NCBI RefSeq assembly: GCF_027359355.1
Contig: NZ_CP114777.1
Location: 248,001-312,000 of the forward strand
Length of the DNA stretch: 64,000 bases
Origin: Prochlorococcus marinus str. MIT 1214
GTDB taxonomy: Bacteria; Cyanobacteriota; Cyanobacteriia; PCC-6307; Cyanobiaceae
Direction: 5' to 3'
Each line of letters opens with the position of its first letter. The stretch's first letter is position 1. Below are positions 45,340 to 53,621 of this stretch, in pieces. The translations under genes and the position numbers were made by a program. The notes under the pieces are model-generated. The model worked only from the letters and a program-made list of their open reading frames with translations, was not told the DNA's origin and did not search any database.

Positions 45340-46989
45340 ATGAGAATTCTTCCATCGAATATAATCAATTATAAGAAGATTAAAGTAGTTATTAATAACT
45401 ATCTCTTACAAAATAAAAAGATTATTGTCCCTGTTCTGTTTTTTATCTCTTTTATTTCACTTTATTTCCTTATTGATCTTTCTACTCAAAGTCTCGTCGC
45501 CCATGATGAGGGTCTTTACGCTAGAAGAGCAAGATTGATTGAAGAATCTGAAAACTGGTTTTCCCCCCCATTCTTATCTCCTCACCATAAGACATTAGGA
45601 AGCTATTGGTTTATAGCATTATCTATTAGGTTGTTTGGATATAGTGAACTAGCTATAAGGCTTCCAAGTATTCTTTCTTCTTTCCTTTGCTTAATTAGCT
45701 CGTACTTAATTGCATTAAAAGTTACAAATAGAAAGTCTGCATTAATTTCTGTATGCTCACTTTCATCAATGCCATTATGGATTCAATATTCAAGATACGG
45801 TAGTCCAGATATACCATTCGTATTGTGTATACTTTTAGTTATTTTATTTTTCCTCAAATCTCTTGATTCATCAGAATATATAAGGCAGTATTTTTATATA
45901 TTTTTGTCTGGCCTTTTTATTTCTATATCTTTTTTTATTAGAAGTTATATGGCCTTTGTACCATTTATAGGACTAGCACCTTTTATATTTTATCATTCCC
46001 ATAAAAAAGAGAATACTTTTAATATTTTATTTTTTATAGGAATCTTTCTTGGTGCAATACCAACTTGCCTAAATCTTTATTTTTCATTTCAAAAGTATGG
46101 ATTCCTCGGAATTACAACCCTTTTTGATTTCGCTAGGAAACAGGCAGTCGGCGATGTTGGTTTTAATAATTTATTACTTTCACCTTTGAATTTTCTGTAT
46201 TTTACTTTTCCCATTGGAATATTTTTCCTTATACTATTTATTTTTACTCGACCCAATACTAAGACTAATTATCCATTATTGATTTATTTCTATCCCGCTT
46301 TATCTTTAATATTATTATTATGTATGTCTACTTCATATCCACATTATTATCTTTTCCTCTTACCTTCATTATCTATTATCTTTGCCACTTACTTATCATC
46401 TAACTCTTTTAGATTTTCCTTTTCTAGCTCTACTATTAAGTATTTACTGTTTATAATAAATCTATTCGTATCATTTATCCTCATATTTTCTATTATTAAT
46501 TTCAAAGACAAAATAATTGCCTATTCTCCTGCTAATACATTGATAATTTATATACTTTCTACATTTCTATTATTATCGTATTTAAAATCAATTATATTAT
46601 TATTTGACAATAAAAAGAATAGTTTTAATTTAATTAACTTCTTATACAATATTATTATACCTCAATATATTTCTTTGTCATTATTATTTAATTTTGGTGT
46701 GCTAGGTAATCCAAACTATAAAACAAAACTATTCCTAAAAGATGATAATGTATTATCAATTATGAATTCTAATACCATTTACTTATCAAGTCTTGACAGT
46801 AAAACTAAGACTTTATTATCATATTATTTGCCTTCGTCTAAGATCGTAGATGATTTTGATGATGTCAGCAAGTATAAGTATGTAATTACTTCTAAGAATA
46901 ATTACATAGCAAAATCAAATTTTAAAAAATTCTATGTTACTGTTAAAAAATCTGACGATCTGTTTTTACTAATGAACATTAGCGAATAG
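45340..46989 (+). CDS. GT-C family glycosyltransferase (PMT/ArnT-like)
   Basis: 549 residues with about ten membrane helices. After the first helix comes VAHDEGLYARRARL, the acidic motif at the start of the first periplasmic loop in PMT/ArnT enzymes. SRYGSPDIPFVLCILLVI follows. These enzymes transfer sugars from polyprenyl-phosphate donors to lipid A, proteins or polysaccharides. The C-terminus (residues 470-549) is a soluble domain. Very A/T-rich codon use. It stands alone, so the acceptor is unknown. Confidence 0.85.
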   Translation: MRILPSNIINYKKIKVVINNYLLQNKKIIVPVLFFISFISLYFLIDLSTQSLVAHDEGLYARRARLIEESENWFSPPFLSPHHKTLGSYWFIALSIRLFGYSELAIRLPSILSSFLCLISSYLIALKVTNRKSALISVCSLSSMPLWIQYSRYGSPDIPFVLCILLVILFFLKSLDSSEYIRQYFYIFLSGLFISISFFIRSYMAFVPFIGLAPFIFYHSHKKENTFNILFFIGIFLGAIPTCLNLYFSFQKYGFLGITTLFDFARKQAVGDVGFNNLLLSPLNFLYFTFPIGIFFLILFIFTRPNTKTNYPLLIYFYPALSLILLLCMSTSYPHYYLFLLPSLSIIFATYLSSNSFRFSFSSSTIKYLLFIINLFVSFILIFSIINFKDKIIAYSPANTLIIYILSTFLLLSYLKSIILLFDNKKNSFNLINFLYNIIIPQYISLSLLFNFGVLGNPNYKTKLFLKDDNVLSIMNSNTIYLSSLDSKTKTLLSYYLPSSKIVDDFDDVSKYKYVITSKNNYIAKSNFKKFYVTVKKSDDLFLLMNISE

Positions 46990-47029
46990 CATTGCCTTAA
47001 TTTTATTTATATATTATAATAGAATAAAA

Positions 47030-47188
47030 ATGAATAAAATTCTTAATAATGCCTATATAAAATTTTGGGTGCCGGTAATGGGAAGGTTGGTTACTAAATT
47101 GATTCCTTTGTTTGAGGGTAAGCCTCCTGAAAAAGCTCCAACATATGAGATTGATGGTGAAAAATATAAAAAGCGAACTGCTAATTAA
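47030..47188 (+). CDS. Small hypothetical protein (52 aa)
   Basis: ATG-started ORF: a hydrophobic amphipathic N-terminal half (NNAYIKFWVPVMGRLVTKLI) and a charged tail (EKAPTYEIDGEKYKKRT). It overlaps the convergent gene end at 47185 by 4 bases. No family recognised. Confidence 0.5.
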   Translation: MNKILNNAYIKFWVPVMGRLVTKLIPLFEGKPPEKAPTYEIDGEKYKKRTAN

Positions 47189-47529
47189 TCAGGTAAGGAA
47201 CCACCATGACAATATCCAACAGCTAAGGAATTTATATCCATTTCAATTTGAGATGTATTTATATTATTTGATTTTAGATACTTTATAGTCTTATTTATGC
47301 ATGAGGAACTTGAAGATGTATATCTTACTATTGGATATATGTATAATATCCCTGCAATTATGATGGCGGAATAAGCTATATTTTTTTTGTTTTCATTAAT
47401 TAAATTCGCTGCTTCTTTTTTCTTTTTTAGATATTTAGAAAGCCATGCGTCTGGTAATCCGATTTGAACAAACAACAGTTCAACCCACCATGGAAGTTTT
47501 GTATGGTTTTTATCTGAATTACTTTTCAT
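47185..47529 (-). CDS. Hypothetical membrane protein (114 aa)
   Basis: Begins MKSNSDKNHTKLPWWVELLF, then VQIGLPDAWLSKYLKKKKEA, one membrane helix (IAYSAIIIAGILYIYPIV) and a C-terminal extracytoplasmic part with two Cys (SSCINKTI; VGYCHGG) that could pair. The frame is open to 47634 but the upstream part overlaps palindromic DNA and is unlike protein, so ATG at 47529 is preferred. Family not recognised. Confidence 0.6.
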   Translation of the reverse strand: MKSNSDKNHTKLPWWVELLFVQIGLPDAWLSKYLKKKKEAANLINENKKNIAYSAIIIAGILYIYPIVRYTSSSSSCINKTIKYLKSNNINTSQIEMDINSLAVGYCHGGSLPD

Positions 47530-47611
47530 AGTGATAGTTAGATTAGTTAGCCCTTTAATAAAAATCTTTTGGTCTATTATCACATTGTTATTGTACCAAG
47601 TAAAATATATC

Positions 47612-47695
47612 CCATTTTTATAAAAATGGTACACTCATATACTCGTTTTATGAGTATTTACCCTTATTCGAGTGGTTTTAAGATCCCCTTACTCG
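47612..47695. promoter_or_regulatory. Palindrome-rich intergenic segment
   Basis: A perfect 18-base palindrome (CCATTTTTATAAAAATGG, 47612-47629) is followed by overlapping inverted repeats: ACTCATA 47633-47639 with TATGAGT 47649-47655, and ATACTC 47639-47644 with GAGTAT 47652-47657. The motif ACTCG occurs at 47641 and 47691, and its complement CGAGT at 47669. It lies between divergent genes (47529 minus, 47753 plus) and may be a shared control region. Confidence 0.45.
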
Positions 47696-47752
47696 ATTGA
47701 TTGATTTTTCCTTTTAAAATGGTGTATTATTTTTGTGGATGAATTGTATTCA

Positions 47753-48022
47753 ATGGCAAAAAGAAGACGTAAACTTAGTCCTGAATTAGAGAAAAACATT
47801 TCATTAGCCAAGAAGCAAATAGAATTAATTACAGCCATAATTCACGATATAGATGAAGATGATATACAGGAAGAATATAAATCTGCATTTTTACCTGTAA
47901 TGAGTGCCTACATGTCTCTTGAGCAAATGTACAATGACGTAGGCTTCAATGATGAAACTACTAATCTTCATCAACTATATTTGACGAATTTAGATAAATT
48001 TAAAAACGAATATGAACTTTAG
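47753..48022 (+). CDS. Small hypothetical protein (89 aa)
   Basis: Soluble helical protein: basic start (MAKRRRKLSPELEKNISLAK), then a Glu/Asp-rich middle (DIDEDDIQEEYKSA) and helical C-terminus (LHQLYLTNLDKFKNEYEL). The frame is open to a GTG at 47735 but ATG at 47753 is preferred. No family recognised. Confidence 0.6.
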   Translation: MAKRRRKLSPELEKNISLAKKQIELITAIIHDIDEDDIQEEYKSAFLPVMSAYMSLEQMYNDVGFNDETTNLHQLYLTNLDKFKNEYEL

Positions 48023-48260
48023 GTTTATATTCGGTTGCTTTTTTTATGCTTATTTTTAGCTCTCTTTCTTAGATTAATTACCTAACAAATATTCTATATC
48101 TTTAACCTATATTATTTTGCTTTGAAACTCGTCTAATAAATATTTTAATCTTTTTATTATTTATAAGTGTTTTACTTTTCACTTTATATAAATCTGATTA
48201 TTTTATTAATTATTAGAGCTTCTTTGATTTACGCATTATATTAAAAAAAAATTCTTTTTT

Positions 48261-48419
48261 ATGGCTGAACACCTATGCGAAATAGATTTAGCGATGAACA
48301 TGATCAAAGAAGATATCATAAAGGAACTTTCTGAATCTGTATCTAGGCAACATAAAAACACCTACTTTCGTCAAGCTTCATCTAACAACCTTTCTTTTTC
48401 CGACAAGACTTTGGATTAG
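48261..48419 (+). CDS. Possible small protein (52 aa)
   Basis: ATG-started ORF with a helical, acidic first half (AEHLCEIDLAMNMIKEDIIK) and a Ser-rich second half (RQASSNNLSFSDKTLD). Its 3' 38 bases are antisense to the 3' end of the DUF2103 gene. No ribosome-binding site is visible. It may be spurious. Confidence 0.3.
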   Translation: MAEHLCEIDLAMNMIKEDIIKELSESVSRQHKNTYFRQASSNNLSFSDKTLD

Positions 48420-48684
48420 TTTTTTCAATTATTTTTATAATTTCATTCACGTCCAAGTTTGTAACCAGAAAGACCTCTTGTACAAGTTTCCCTTTCCTTG
48501 CTAGGAGCTTATAACCTTCGTTGGTTTTGATGGTAACTTTTAGACCAAGATTTGCACCTCTACCGTTAGTCTTTGATAGCGAGGCAGGTGTTACTGTCTT
48601 AATCTCGTCTGTTGCTGCTATCTTTTTCAACCATTTGATCAGTCCTTCTATGTTTGTGCTGTGGTTTTGGACGAGTCTTCCCAT
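48382..48684 (-). CDS. DUF2103 metal-binding-type protein (100 aa)
   Basis: Starts MGRLVQNHSTNIEGLIKWL, followed by TPASLSKTNGRGANLGLKVT and ARKGKLVQEVFLVTN, matching DUF2103 (predicted metal-binding, cyanobacteria and archaea). The C-terminus ends in two Cys (SCRKKKGC) after His/Asn residues that could bind metal. Divergent from petN. Confidence 0.75.
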   Translation of the reverse strand: MGRLVQNHSTNIEGLIKWLKKIAATDEIKTVTPASLSKTNGRGANLGLKVTIKTNEGYKLLARKGKLVQEVFLVTNLDVNEIIKIIEKTNPKSCRKKKGC

Positions 48685-48762
48685 TTTTCTGATGCTGTTT
48701 GTCTAATTTCTTATTCGCTTTTAATTTCTCTAAAGTACATGATTTAAACCTTTTTAATAAGT

Positions 48763-48768
48763 TATAAT
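48763..48768 (+). promoter_or_regulatory. Possible -10 element for petN
   Basis: TATAAT 19 bases before the petN ATG. No clear -35. Spacing fits a short leader. Confidence 0.35.
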
Positions 48769-48787
48769 TTAGAAAATAATTCTAGTC

Positions 48788-48889
48788 ATGATCTTCACTT
48801 TAGGTTGGGCTTCCTTAGCTGCTATTTTCACTTTTTCTATTGCAATGGTGGTATGGGGTAGAAATGGAGATGGTTCAATTGATATTTAG
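48788..48889 (+). CDS. petN: Cytochrome b6f complex subunit VIII (PetN)
   Basis: 33-residue single-helix subunit of cytochrome b6f. The sequence LTLGWASL...[16 protein letters not shown] is the PetN signature (short start MIF before [13 protein letters not shown]). Sits in thylakoid membranes. Small enough to be missed by most ORF finders. Adjacent to another single-span peptide at 48902. Confidence 0.92.
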   Translation: MIFTLGWASLAAIFTFSIAMVVWGRNGDGSIDI

Positions 48890-48901
48890 TGATACTTACT
48901 G

Positions 48902-49027
48902 ATGCCTATAGACTTCAATCTCTATAGTTTTCTATCTTTTCTTTCTATTTTTCTACTTTCGTTTATCACAATTGGTGTGATATACATAACCTATATTGAT
49001 TTTAAAGATAAAAGAAGAAAAAAGTAA
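48902..49027 (+). CDS. Small single-helix membrane peptide (41 aa)
   Basis: ATG-started ORF 12 bases after petN, so probably co-transcribed with it. One membrane helix (SFLSIFLLSFITIGVIYITY) and a basic tail (DFKDKRRKK). Topology resembles tiny photosynthetic subunits; identity unknown. Ends just before the convergent thf1. Confidence 0.55.
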   Translation: MPIDFNLYSFLSFLSIFLLSFITIGVIYITYIDFKDKRRKK

Positions 49028-49036
49028 AGACTACAA

Positions 49037-49636
49037 TTATTTTGATGTTAGGTTTAGAGCGATAATTTCTAAAGCTTGTTTCATCTTCTCAATATTTGAC
49101 TTATACATGCTTATGTCTTTTTCCACTCTTGAATATTGATAACCAAGTAATTCGGAAATCTTACTTATCTCTTTATTTACATCTTCTTCTTTCATATTAT
49201 TTATGAATGGTATTTCATTAGTTAACTTATATATACCAATAGCATTGATGCGACTATAGTAATTATTTTCTTTGTTCTCGTTTTTTACTTGTGTTATATA
49301 TGCATTTAAATCTTCATTTGTAAATGATTTTGCCTTATTTACTAATTCTTCAGAGCTGTTAGTTATCTCTACTGGATTAAATCCATTGCTATTGCAAATT
49401 GCGTCGAAAAGCTTCTTAATATGTTCATTGGGTTTATACCCATTAGTGAACTTAATAAATATTTCTTTTAATCCAATAGCAAAAATTGAATCCCTCTTGA
49501 AGTTCTTTTGATGACTCAATAGATGAAGTTCTACAAGCAACTCATCTGCAAGCTTTCTATAAATTGGCGGTATCACATAAGGAAATTCCTTATGGAAATC
49601 AGATTTGCTGTCTGAAATTGTTGCTCTAACGCTCAA
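49037..49636 (-). CDS. thf1: Psb29/Thf1 thylakoid formation protein
   Basis: Photosystem II-associated factor that stabilises FtsH complexes. Family signatures: [51 protein letters not shown] and a long coiled-coil-like C-terminus. The frame runs to an ATG at 49696, but the family normally starts just before the TxSDSK motif. TTG at 49636 therefore fits better and gives about 199 residues; the ATG would overlap the divergent clpP start. Confidence 0.9.
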   Translation of the reverse strand: MSVRATISDSKSDFHKEFPYVIPPIYRKLADELLVELHLLSHQKNFKRDSIFAIGLKEIFIKFTNGYKPNEHIKKLFDAICNSNGFNPVEITNSSEELVNKAKSFTNEDLNAYITQVKNENKENNYYSRINAIGIYKLTNEIPFINNMKEEDVNKEISKISELLGYQYSRVEKDISMYKSNIEKMKQALEIIALNLTSK

Positions 49637-49694
49637 TGCCAAACCTAGATAATTCTTAAGAGACCTTAGCTTACCCCGTGACTTAGCTAGGATC

Positions 49695-50312
49695 ATGAAA
49701 ACCGACCATCATCATAGTTCAATGATTCCAATAGTTATTGAAGAATCTGGAAGAGGAGAAAGAGCCTTTGATATTTATTCCAGGCTTTTAAGAGAAAGAA
49801 TAGTATTTTTGGGTGAACCAGTAACGAGTGATTCAGCGAATCGTATTGTTGCTCAACTCCTTTTCCTAGAGGCGGATGATCCCGATAAAGATATTTTTCT
49901 CTACATCAACTCGCCAGGTGGATCTGTTTATGACGGCCTTGGTATTTTTGACACTATGCAACATGTTAAGCCAGACATTCACACAGTATGTGTTGGACTT
50001 GCTGCAAGCATGGGAGCGTTTCTACTTTGCGCTGGTGAAAAAGGAAAGAGAAGTAGCTTGCTTCATTCAAGAATAATGATTCACCAACCATTGGGAGGTG
50101 CAAGAGGCCAAGCAAGCGATATAAGAATTCAAGCTGATGAAATATTATTTATTAAGGATAAATTAAATAAAGAATTGTCGGATAGAACTGGCCAACCTAT
50201 TGAAAGAATTCGTGAGGATACAGATAGAGACTTTTATATGTCCCCTTCTGACGCTGTAGAGTACGGAATTATTGATAATGTTTTTAATAAAAGACCAATA
50301 AATTCAGTTTGA
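49695..50312 (+). CDS. clpP: ATP-dependent Clp protease proteolytic subunit
   Basis: Serine protease, 205 residues from the ATG at 49695. The nucleophile is Ser105 ([14 protein letters not shown]) and the catalytic His is in [12 protein letters not shown]; Asp is expected in the DTDRDFYM region. An alternative start at [10 protein letters not shown] (49722) is also plausible. Works with ClpX or ClpC. One of several cyanobacterial ClpP/R paralogs; which one is not clear. Confidence 0.93.
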   Translation: MKTDHHHSSMIPIVIEESGRGERAFDIYSRLLRERIVFLGEPVTSDSANRIVAQLLFLEADDPDKDIFLYINSPGGSVYDGLGIFDTMQHVKPDIHTVCVGLAASMGAFLLCAGEKGKRSSLLHSRIMIHQPLGGARGQASDIRIQADEILFIKDKLNKELSDRTGQPIERIREDTDRDFYMSPSDAVEYGIIDNVFNKRPINSV

Positions 50313-50322
50313 TATTTTTCAT

Positions 50323-52245
50323 TTATTTTGGGTCCTGGAGAACTGGGATAAATCTATCTTTTTCGGGAATAACTGTGAATTCAGATAATATTTTGCAAAA
50401 TTCTTCTCCGTCCATGGTTTCTTTTTCGATTAAAATTTCAACCAATTTATCCATAGCAGATCTATTATTTGCTACTAATTCAAGAGTTTCTTCATAGCAT
50501 TGTTTAACTATTTTTCTAACTTGTTCATCAATTTGTTTTGAGATTTCATCTGATATGTCAGATGTATTCATTAGACTTCTTCCCACAAAAACTTCTTGAC
50601 TATCTCCTTCTAGAGAAACTGGACCAAGGCTGCTCATCCCAAATCGAGTTACCATCTGACGCGCCATTGAAGCCACTTGCTGTACGTCACCACCTGCACC
50701 TGTAGTAACTTCTTCTCTACCAAAAATTATATCTTCTGCAGCTCTTCCACCTAAAGCTCCCATTATTCTGGCTTTTAACTGTGCTCTGCTAATTAACGTT
50801 TGATCATCATCTGGTGAGAACCAAGTTAAACCTTTTGCTTGCCCCCTTGGAATAACAGTAACTTTTTGGACTGGATCATGATCTTTGACAAGCGAACCTA
50901 TCAAAGCGTGACCTACTTCATGATATGCAATCAACCGTTTGCTTCTTCCATCAACTAATGGTTGACCTTCCATTCCAGCGATGATTCGATCAACTGCGTC
51001 ATCTATTTCTGAAAGTCCTATTTGATCTTTTCTCCTTCGCGCTGTAAGAATTGCAGCTTCATTTAGCAAATTTGCTAAATCTGCACCAGTAAAACCTGGC
51101 GTTCTTCTAGCGATACTTTCTAAAGTTAAATCTTTCTGCAATTTTTTATTTCTAGAGTGGACTTTAAGTATCGATAATCTTCCTGAAATATCAGGCGCGT
51201 CAACAGTTACCTGTCTATCAAATCTTCCTGGTCTCATTAATGCTGAATCAAGAACATCTGGCCTATTAGTTGCTGCAATGATAATGATTCCACTATTTCC
51301 TTCAAATCCATCCATTTCGGTTAGAAGTTGATTGAGTGTTTGCTCTCTTTCATCATTACCACCTCCTATGCCAGCACCTCTTTGTCTACCAACTGCATCA
51401 ATTTCGTCGATAAAAATTAGGCATGGACTGTTTTCCTTTGCTCTTTTGAATAAATCTCTTACACGACTTGCGCCTACACCTACGAACATCTCAACAAATT
51501 CTGATCCAGAAAGTGAGAAGAAAGGAACATCTGCTTCTCCAGCAATTGCCTTAGCTAAAAGTGTCTTACCAGTTCCTGGAGGACCAACAAGAAGAACGCC
51601 CCGTGGAATTTGAGCTCCAACAGATGTAAATCTTTCAGGTTGCTTTAAAAAAGTTACTACTTCTTCTAAATCTTGTTTGGCTTCATTTACCCCAGCCACA
51701 TCATCAAATTTCACGCCTGTCTCGGCTTCCATGGCAAATCTTGCTTTCGTCTTGCCAAATTGCATAGCTTGACCTGGCCCGCCTGGCATTGAATTTGATC
51801 TTCTTGAAAGTAGAATTAAACCACCAATAAGAATAAGTGGGAAAAGGAGATTCCCAAGAATTCCTATTCCAGCGGGGGCAGTTTTAGGAGGGTGTATATC
51901 AAAACTTATTCCCTCGTCTTTTAATGAAGAAACTAATTCAGGAGCTAATCCTGGAAGGTCAACTCTTAGTCTTTGTACTCTGTTATCAATTTCCGGATCA
52001 ACTGATTCGACTATTGCATTTCTGCCTCCTTCGTAAATATCAACAGATGTTACTCTTCCTGCTTTCACATAATCGAGAAATCTGCCATAGCTAATTTTGG
52101 CAACTGGAGCATTTCTTGATGCTGAAGTGGTATTGGTTTGATTAACTTGGTTGTTGCTTGCTGATCCAAGGATTTGCCAAGTAATTAAGACAACGATTGT
52201 TATCGGTAGCACCCAAAGAGCTATAACTTTCCATTTCTTATCCAT
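50323..52245 (-). CDS. ftsH: FtsH membrane zinc protease
   Basis: AAA protease of 640 residues with two N-terminal membrane helices (residues 5-25 and about 120-140). Walker A is [16 protein letters not shown] (about residue 218), Walker B is [16 protein letters not shown] and zinc motif is [10 protein letters not shown] (about residue 442). In cyanobacteria such proteases remove damaged D1 in photosystem II repair. The nearby thf1 product acts on this type of complex. Convergent with clpP. Confidence 0.96.
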   Translation of the reverse strand: MDKKWKVIALWVLPITIVVLITWQILGSASNNQVNQTNTTSASRNAPVAKISYGRFLDYVKAGRVTSVDIYEGGRNAIVESVDPEIDNRVQRLRVDLPGLAPELVSSLKDEGISFDIHPPKTAPAGIGILGNLLFPLILIGGLILLSRRSNSMPGGPGQAMQFGKTKARFAMEAETGVKFDDVAGVNEAKQDLEEVVTFLKQPERFTSVGAQIPRGVLLVGPPGTGKTLLAKAIAGEADVPFFSLSGSEFVEMFVGVGASRVRDLFKRAKENSPCLIFIDEIDAVGRQRGAGIGGGNDEREQTLNQLLTEMDGFEGNSGIIIIAATNRPDVLDSALMRPGRFDRQVTVDAPDISGRLSILKVHSRNKKLQKDLTLESIARRTPGFTGADLANLLNEAAILTARRRKDQIGLSEIDDAVDRIIAGMEGQPLVDGRSKRLIAYHEVGHALIGSLVKDHDPVQKVTVIPRGQAKGLTWFSPDDDQTLISRAQLKARIMGALGGRAAEDIIFGREEVTTGAGGDVQQVASMARQMVTRFGMSSLGPVSLEGDSQEVFVGRSLMNTSDISDEISKQIDEQVRKIVKQCYEETLELVANNRSAMDKLVEILIEKETMDGEEFCKILSEFTVIPEKDRFIPVLQDPK

Positions 52246-52385
52246 GAATCTTTAAGTTTTAGGTGTGATTCTAATGGTGTAACACCCCTTTCTGTTGGAT
52301 AATTTCACCACTTCTCTCACGATTTTTAAAAAATTTATTTAAAAATTTTTTAAATTTACTAATAATATTATTTAATAAGTTCTAT

Positions 52386-53615
52386 TTATAAACTTCTCAG
52401 TGCTGTAATTGGATCTAGTTTTGCTGCTCTTTTTGCTGGTAAAACACCAAAAGTTAAACCTATTGTACCAGAAATTATAACAGTAATAATAACAGTCCCA
52501 AAACCAATTGTTGCAGGTAATGGTGTTAATAATGCTACAACTTTTACAGTTGTTAATCCTAAACCGGTTCCAGCTATTCCACCTAGACTAGAAAGTATTA
52601 ATGATTCAATTAGGAATTGTGTTGATATATCAAGCCTCCTTGCACCTAGTGCTTTTCGAAGGCCTATTTCTTCAGTTCTTTCACTAACAGATACCAACAT
52701 AATATTCATAATTCCAATACCGCCAACTAATAATGATATCCCGCCGATTGCTGCTAGCATTAATGTTAATCCACCCGTAATTGTAGATACTATTTGCAAA
52801 GCATCTTTTTGAGATCTAACAGCGAAGTCATCATCTCTGATTATTTTATGTCTTTGTCTTAATAAGTTTGTTATTTGAAATTTTGCTGCTTTTGTTGATT
52901 TTTCATTTATTGCTTCAACACTTATGAAACTTAGACTTACTCCATAAGTTGGATCTTTACCAGTAATTCTGCTGACCATGGTGGATATTGGAATGTATGC
53001 GTTTTCATCTTGATTGTTTCCAAATACAGCACCTTTAGGCTTCATCACTCCCACAATTTCAAAAGACTGATCCTTTATTCTGATCCTCTCTCCCAAACCT
53101 TCTCTGTCATTAAAAAGCTTCTCTTCAAGATCTGGTCCAATAACTACTACATTTTTGGCCCCTTTTGTATCTTGATCATTGATAAAACGACCTTTAGCAA
53201 TCTCAAAGCTTCTTACAACTAAAAAATCTCTTGTTACTCCTGAAATGGAAGTACTTGTACTTTTAGAGCCAGTTTGAATTACTTCATTTGATGAGATTTG
53301 TGGCGCTACTCTCTTAACAGTTGGGACTTGTTGTTCAATAGCCTTGGCATCTTTAAGAACTAAATTTTTCGGAAACGCAACACCTCGTCTTCTAGTGTCA
53401 TTATTTCCTGGAACTACAAATAATACATTTGCGCCAAGATTGCTTAATTGATTTTCTGCAAGGTTTTGTGCTCCTCTCCCTACGCCTACAAGTGTTATTA
53501 CAGAAGCATTCCCAATTACTATTCCTAGCATTGTTAATAAGCTTCTAAATTTATTAGATTTAAGATTATTTATTGCCATTCCCGAGGTTTCAGCGAGCGG
53601 GAGTTTTCTTTTCAT
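52386..53615 (-). CDS. MacB-type ABC transporter permease (FtsX domain)
   Basis: 409 residues: N-terminal helix after MAINNLKSNKFRSLLTMLGI, a large periplasmic MacB domain (residues 45-265), then three C-terminal helices of the FtsX fold (ISLLVGGIGIMNIMLVSVSE; EEIGLRKALGARR). Substrate unknown. No ATPase gene is adjacent; it presumably pairs with a distant one. It starts 6 bases after pyk on the same strand. Confidence 0.9.
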   Translation of the reverse strand: MKRKLPLAETSGMAINNLKSNKFRSLLTMLGIVIGNASVITLVGVGRGAQNLAENQLSNLGANVLFVVPGNNDTRRRGVAFPKNLVLKDAKAIEQQVPTVKRVAPQISSNEVIQTGSKSTSTSISGVTRDFLVVRSFEIAKGRFINDQDTKGAKNVVVIGPDLEEKLFNDREGLGERIRIKDQSFEIVGVMKPKGAVFGNNQDENAYIPISTMVSRITGKDPTYGVSLSFISVEAINEKSTKAAKFQITNLLRQRHKIIRDDDFAVRSQKDALQIVSTITGGLTLMLAAIGGISLLVGGIGIMNIMLVSVSERTEEIGLRKALGARRLDISTQFLIESLILSSLGGIAGTGLGLTTVKVVALLTPLPATIGFGTVIITVIISGTIGLTFGVLPAKRAAKLDPITALRSL

Positions 53616-53621
53616 ATGTTT

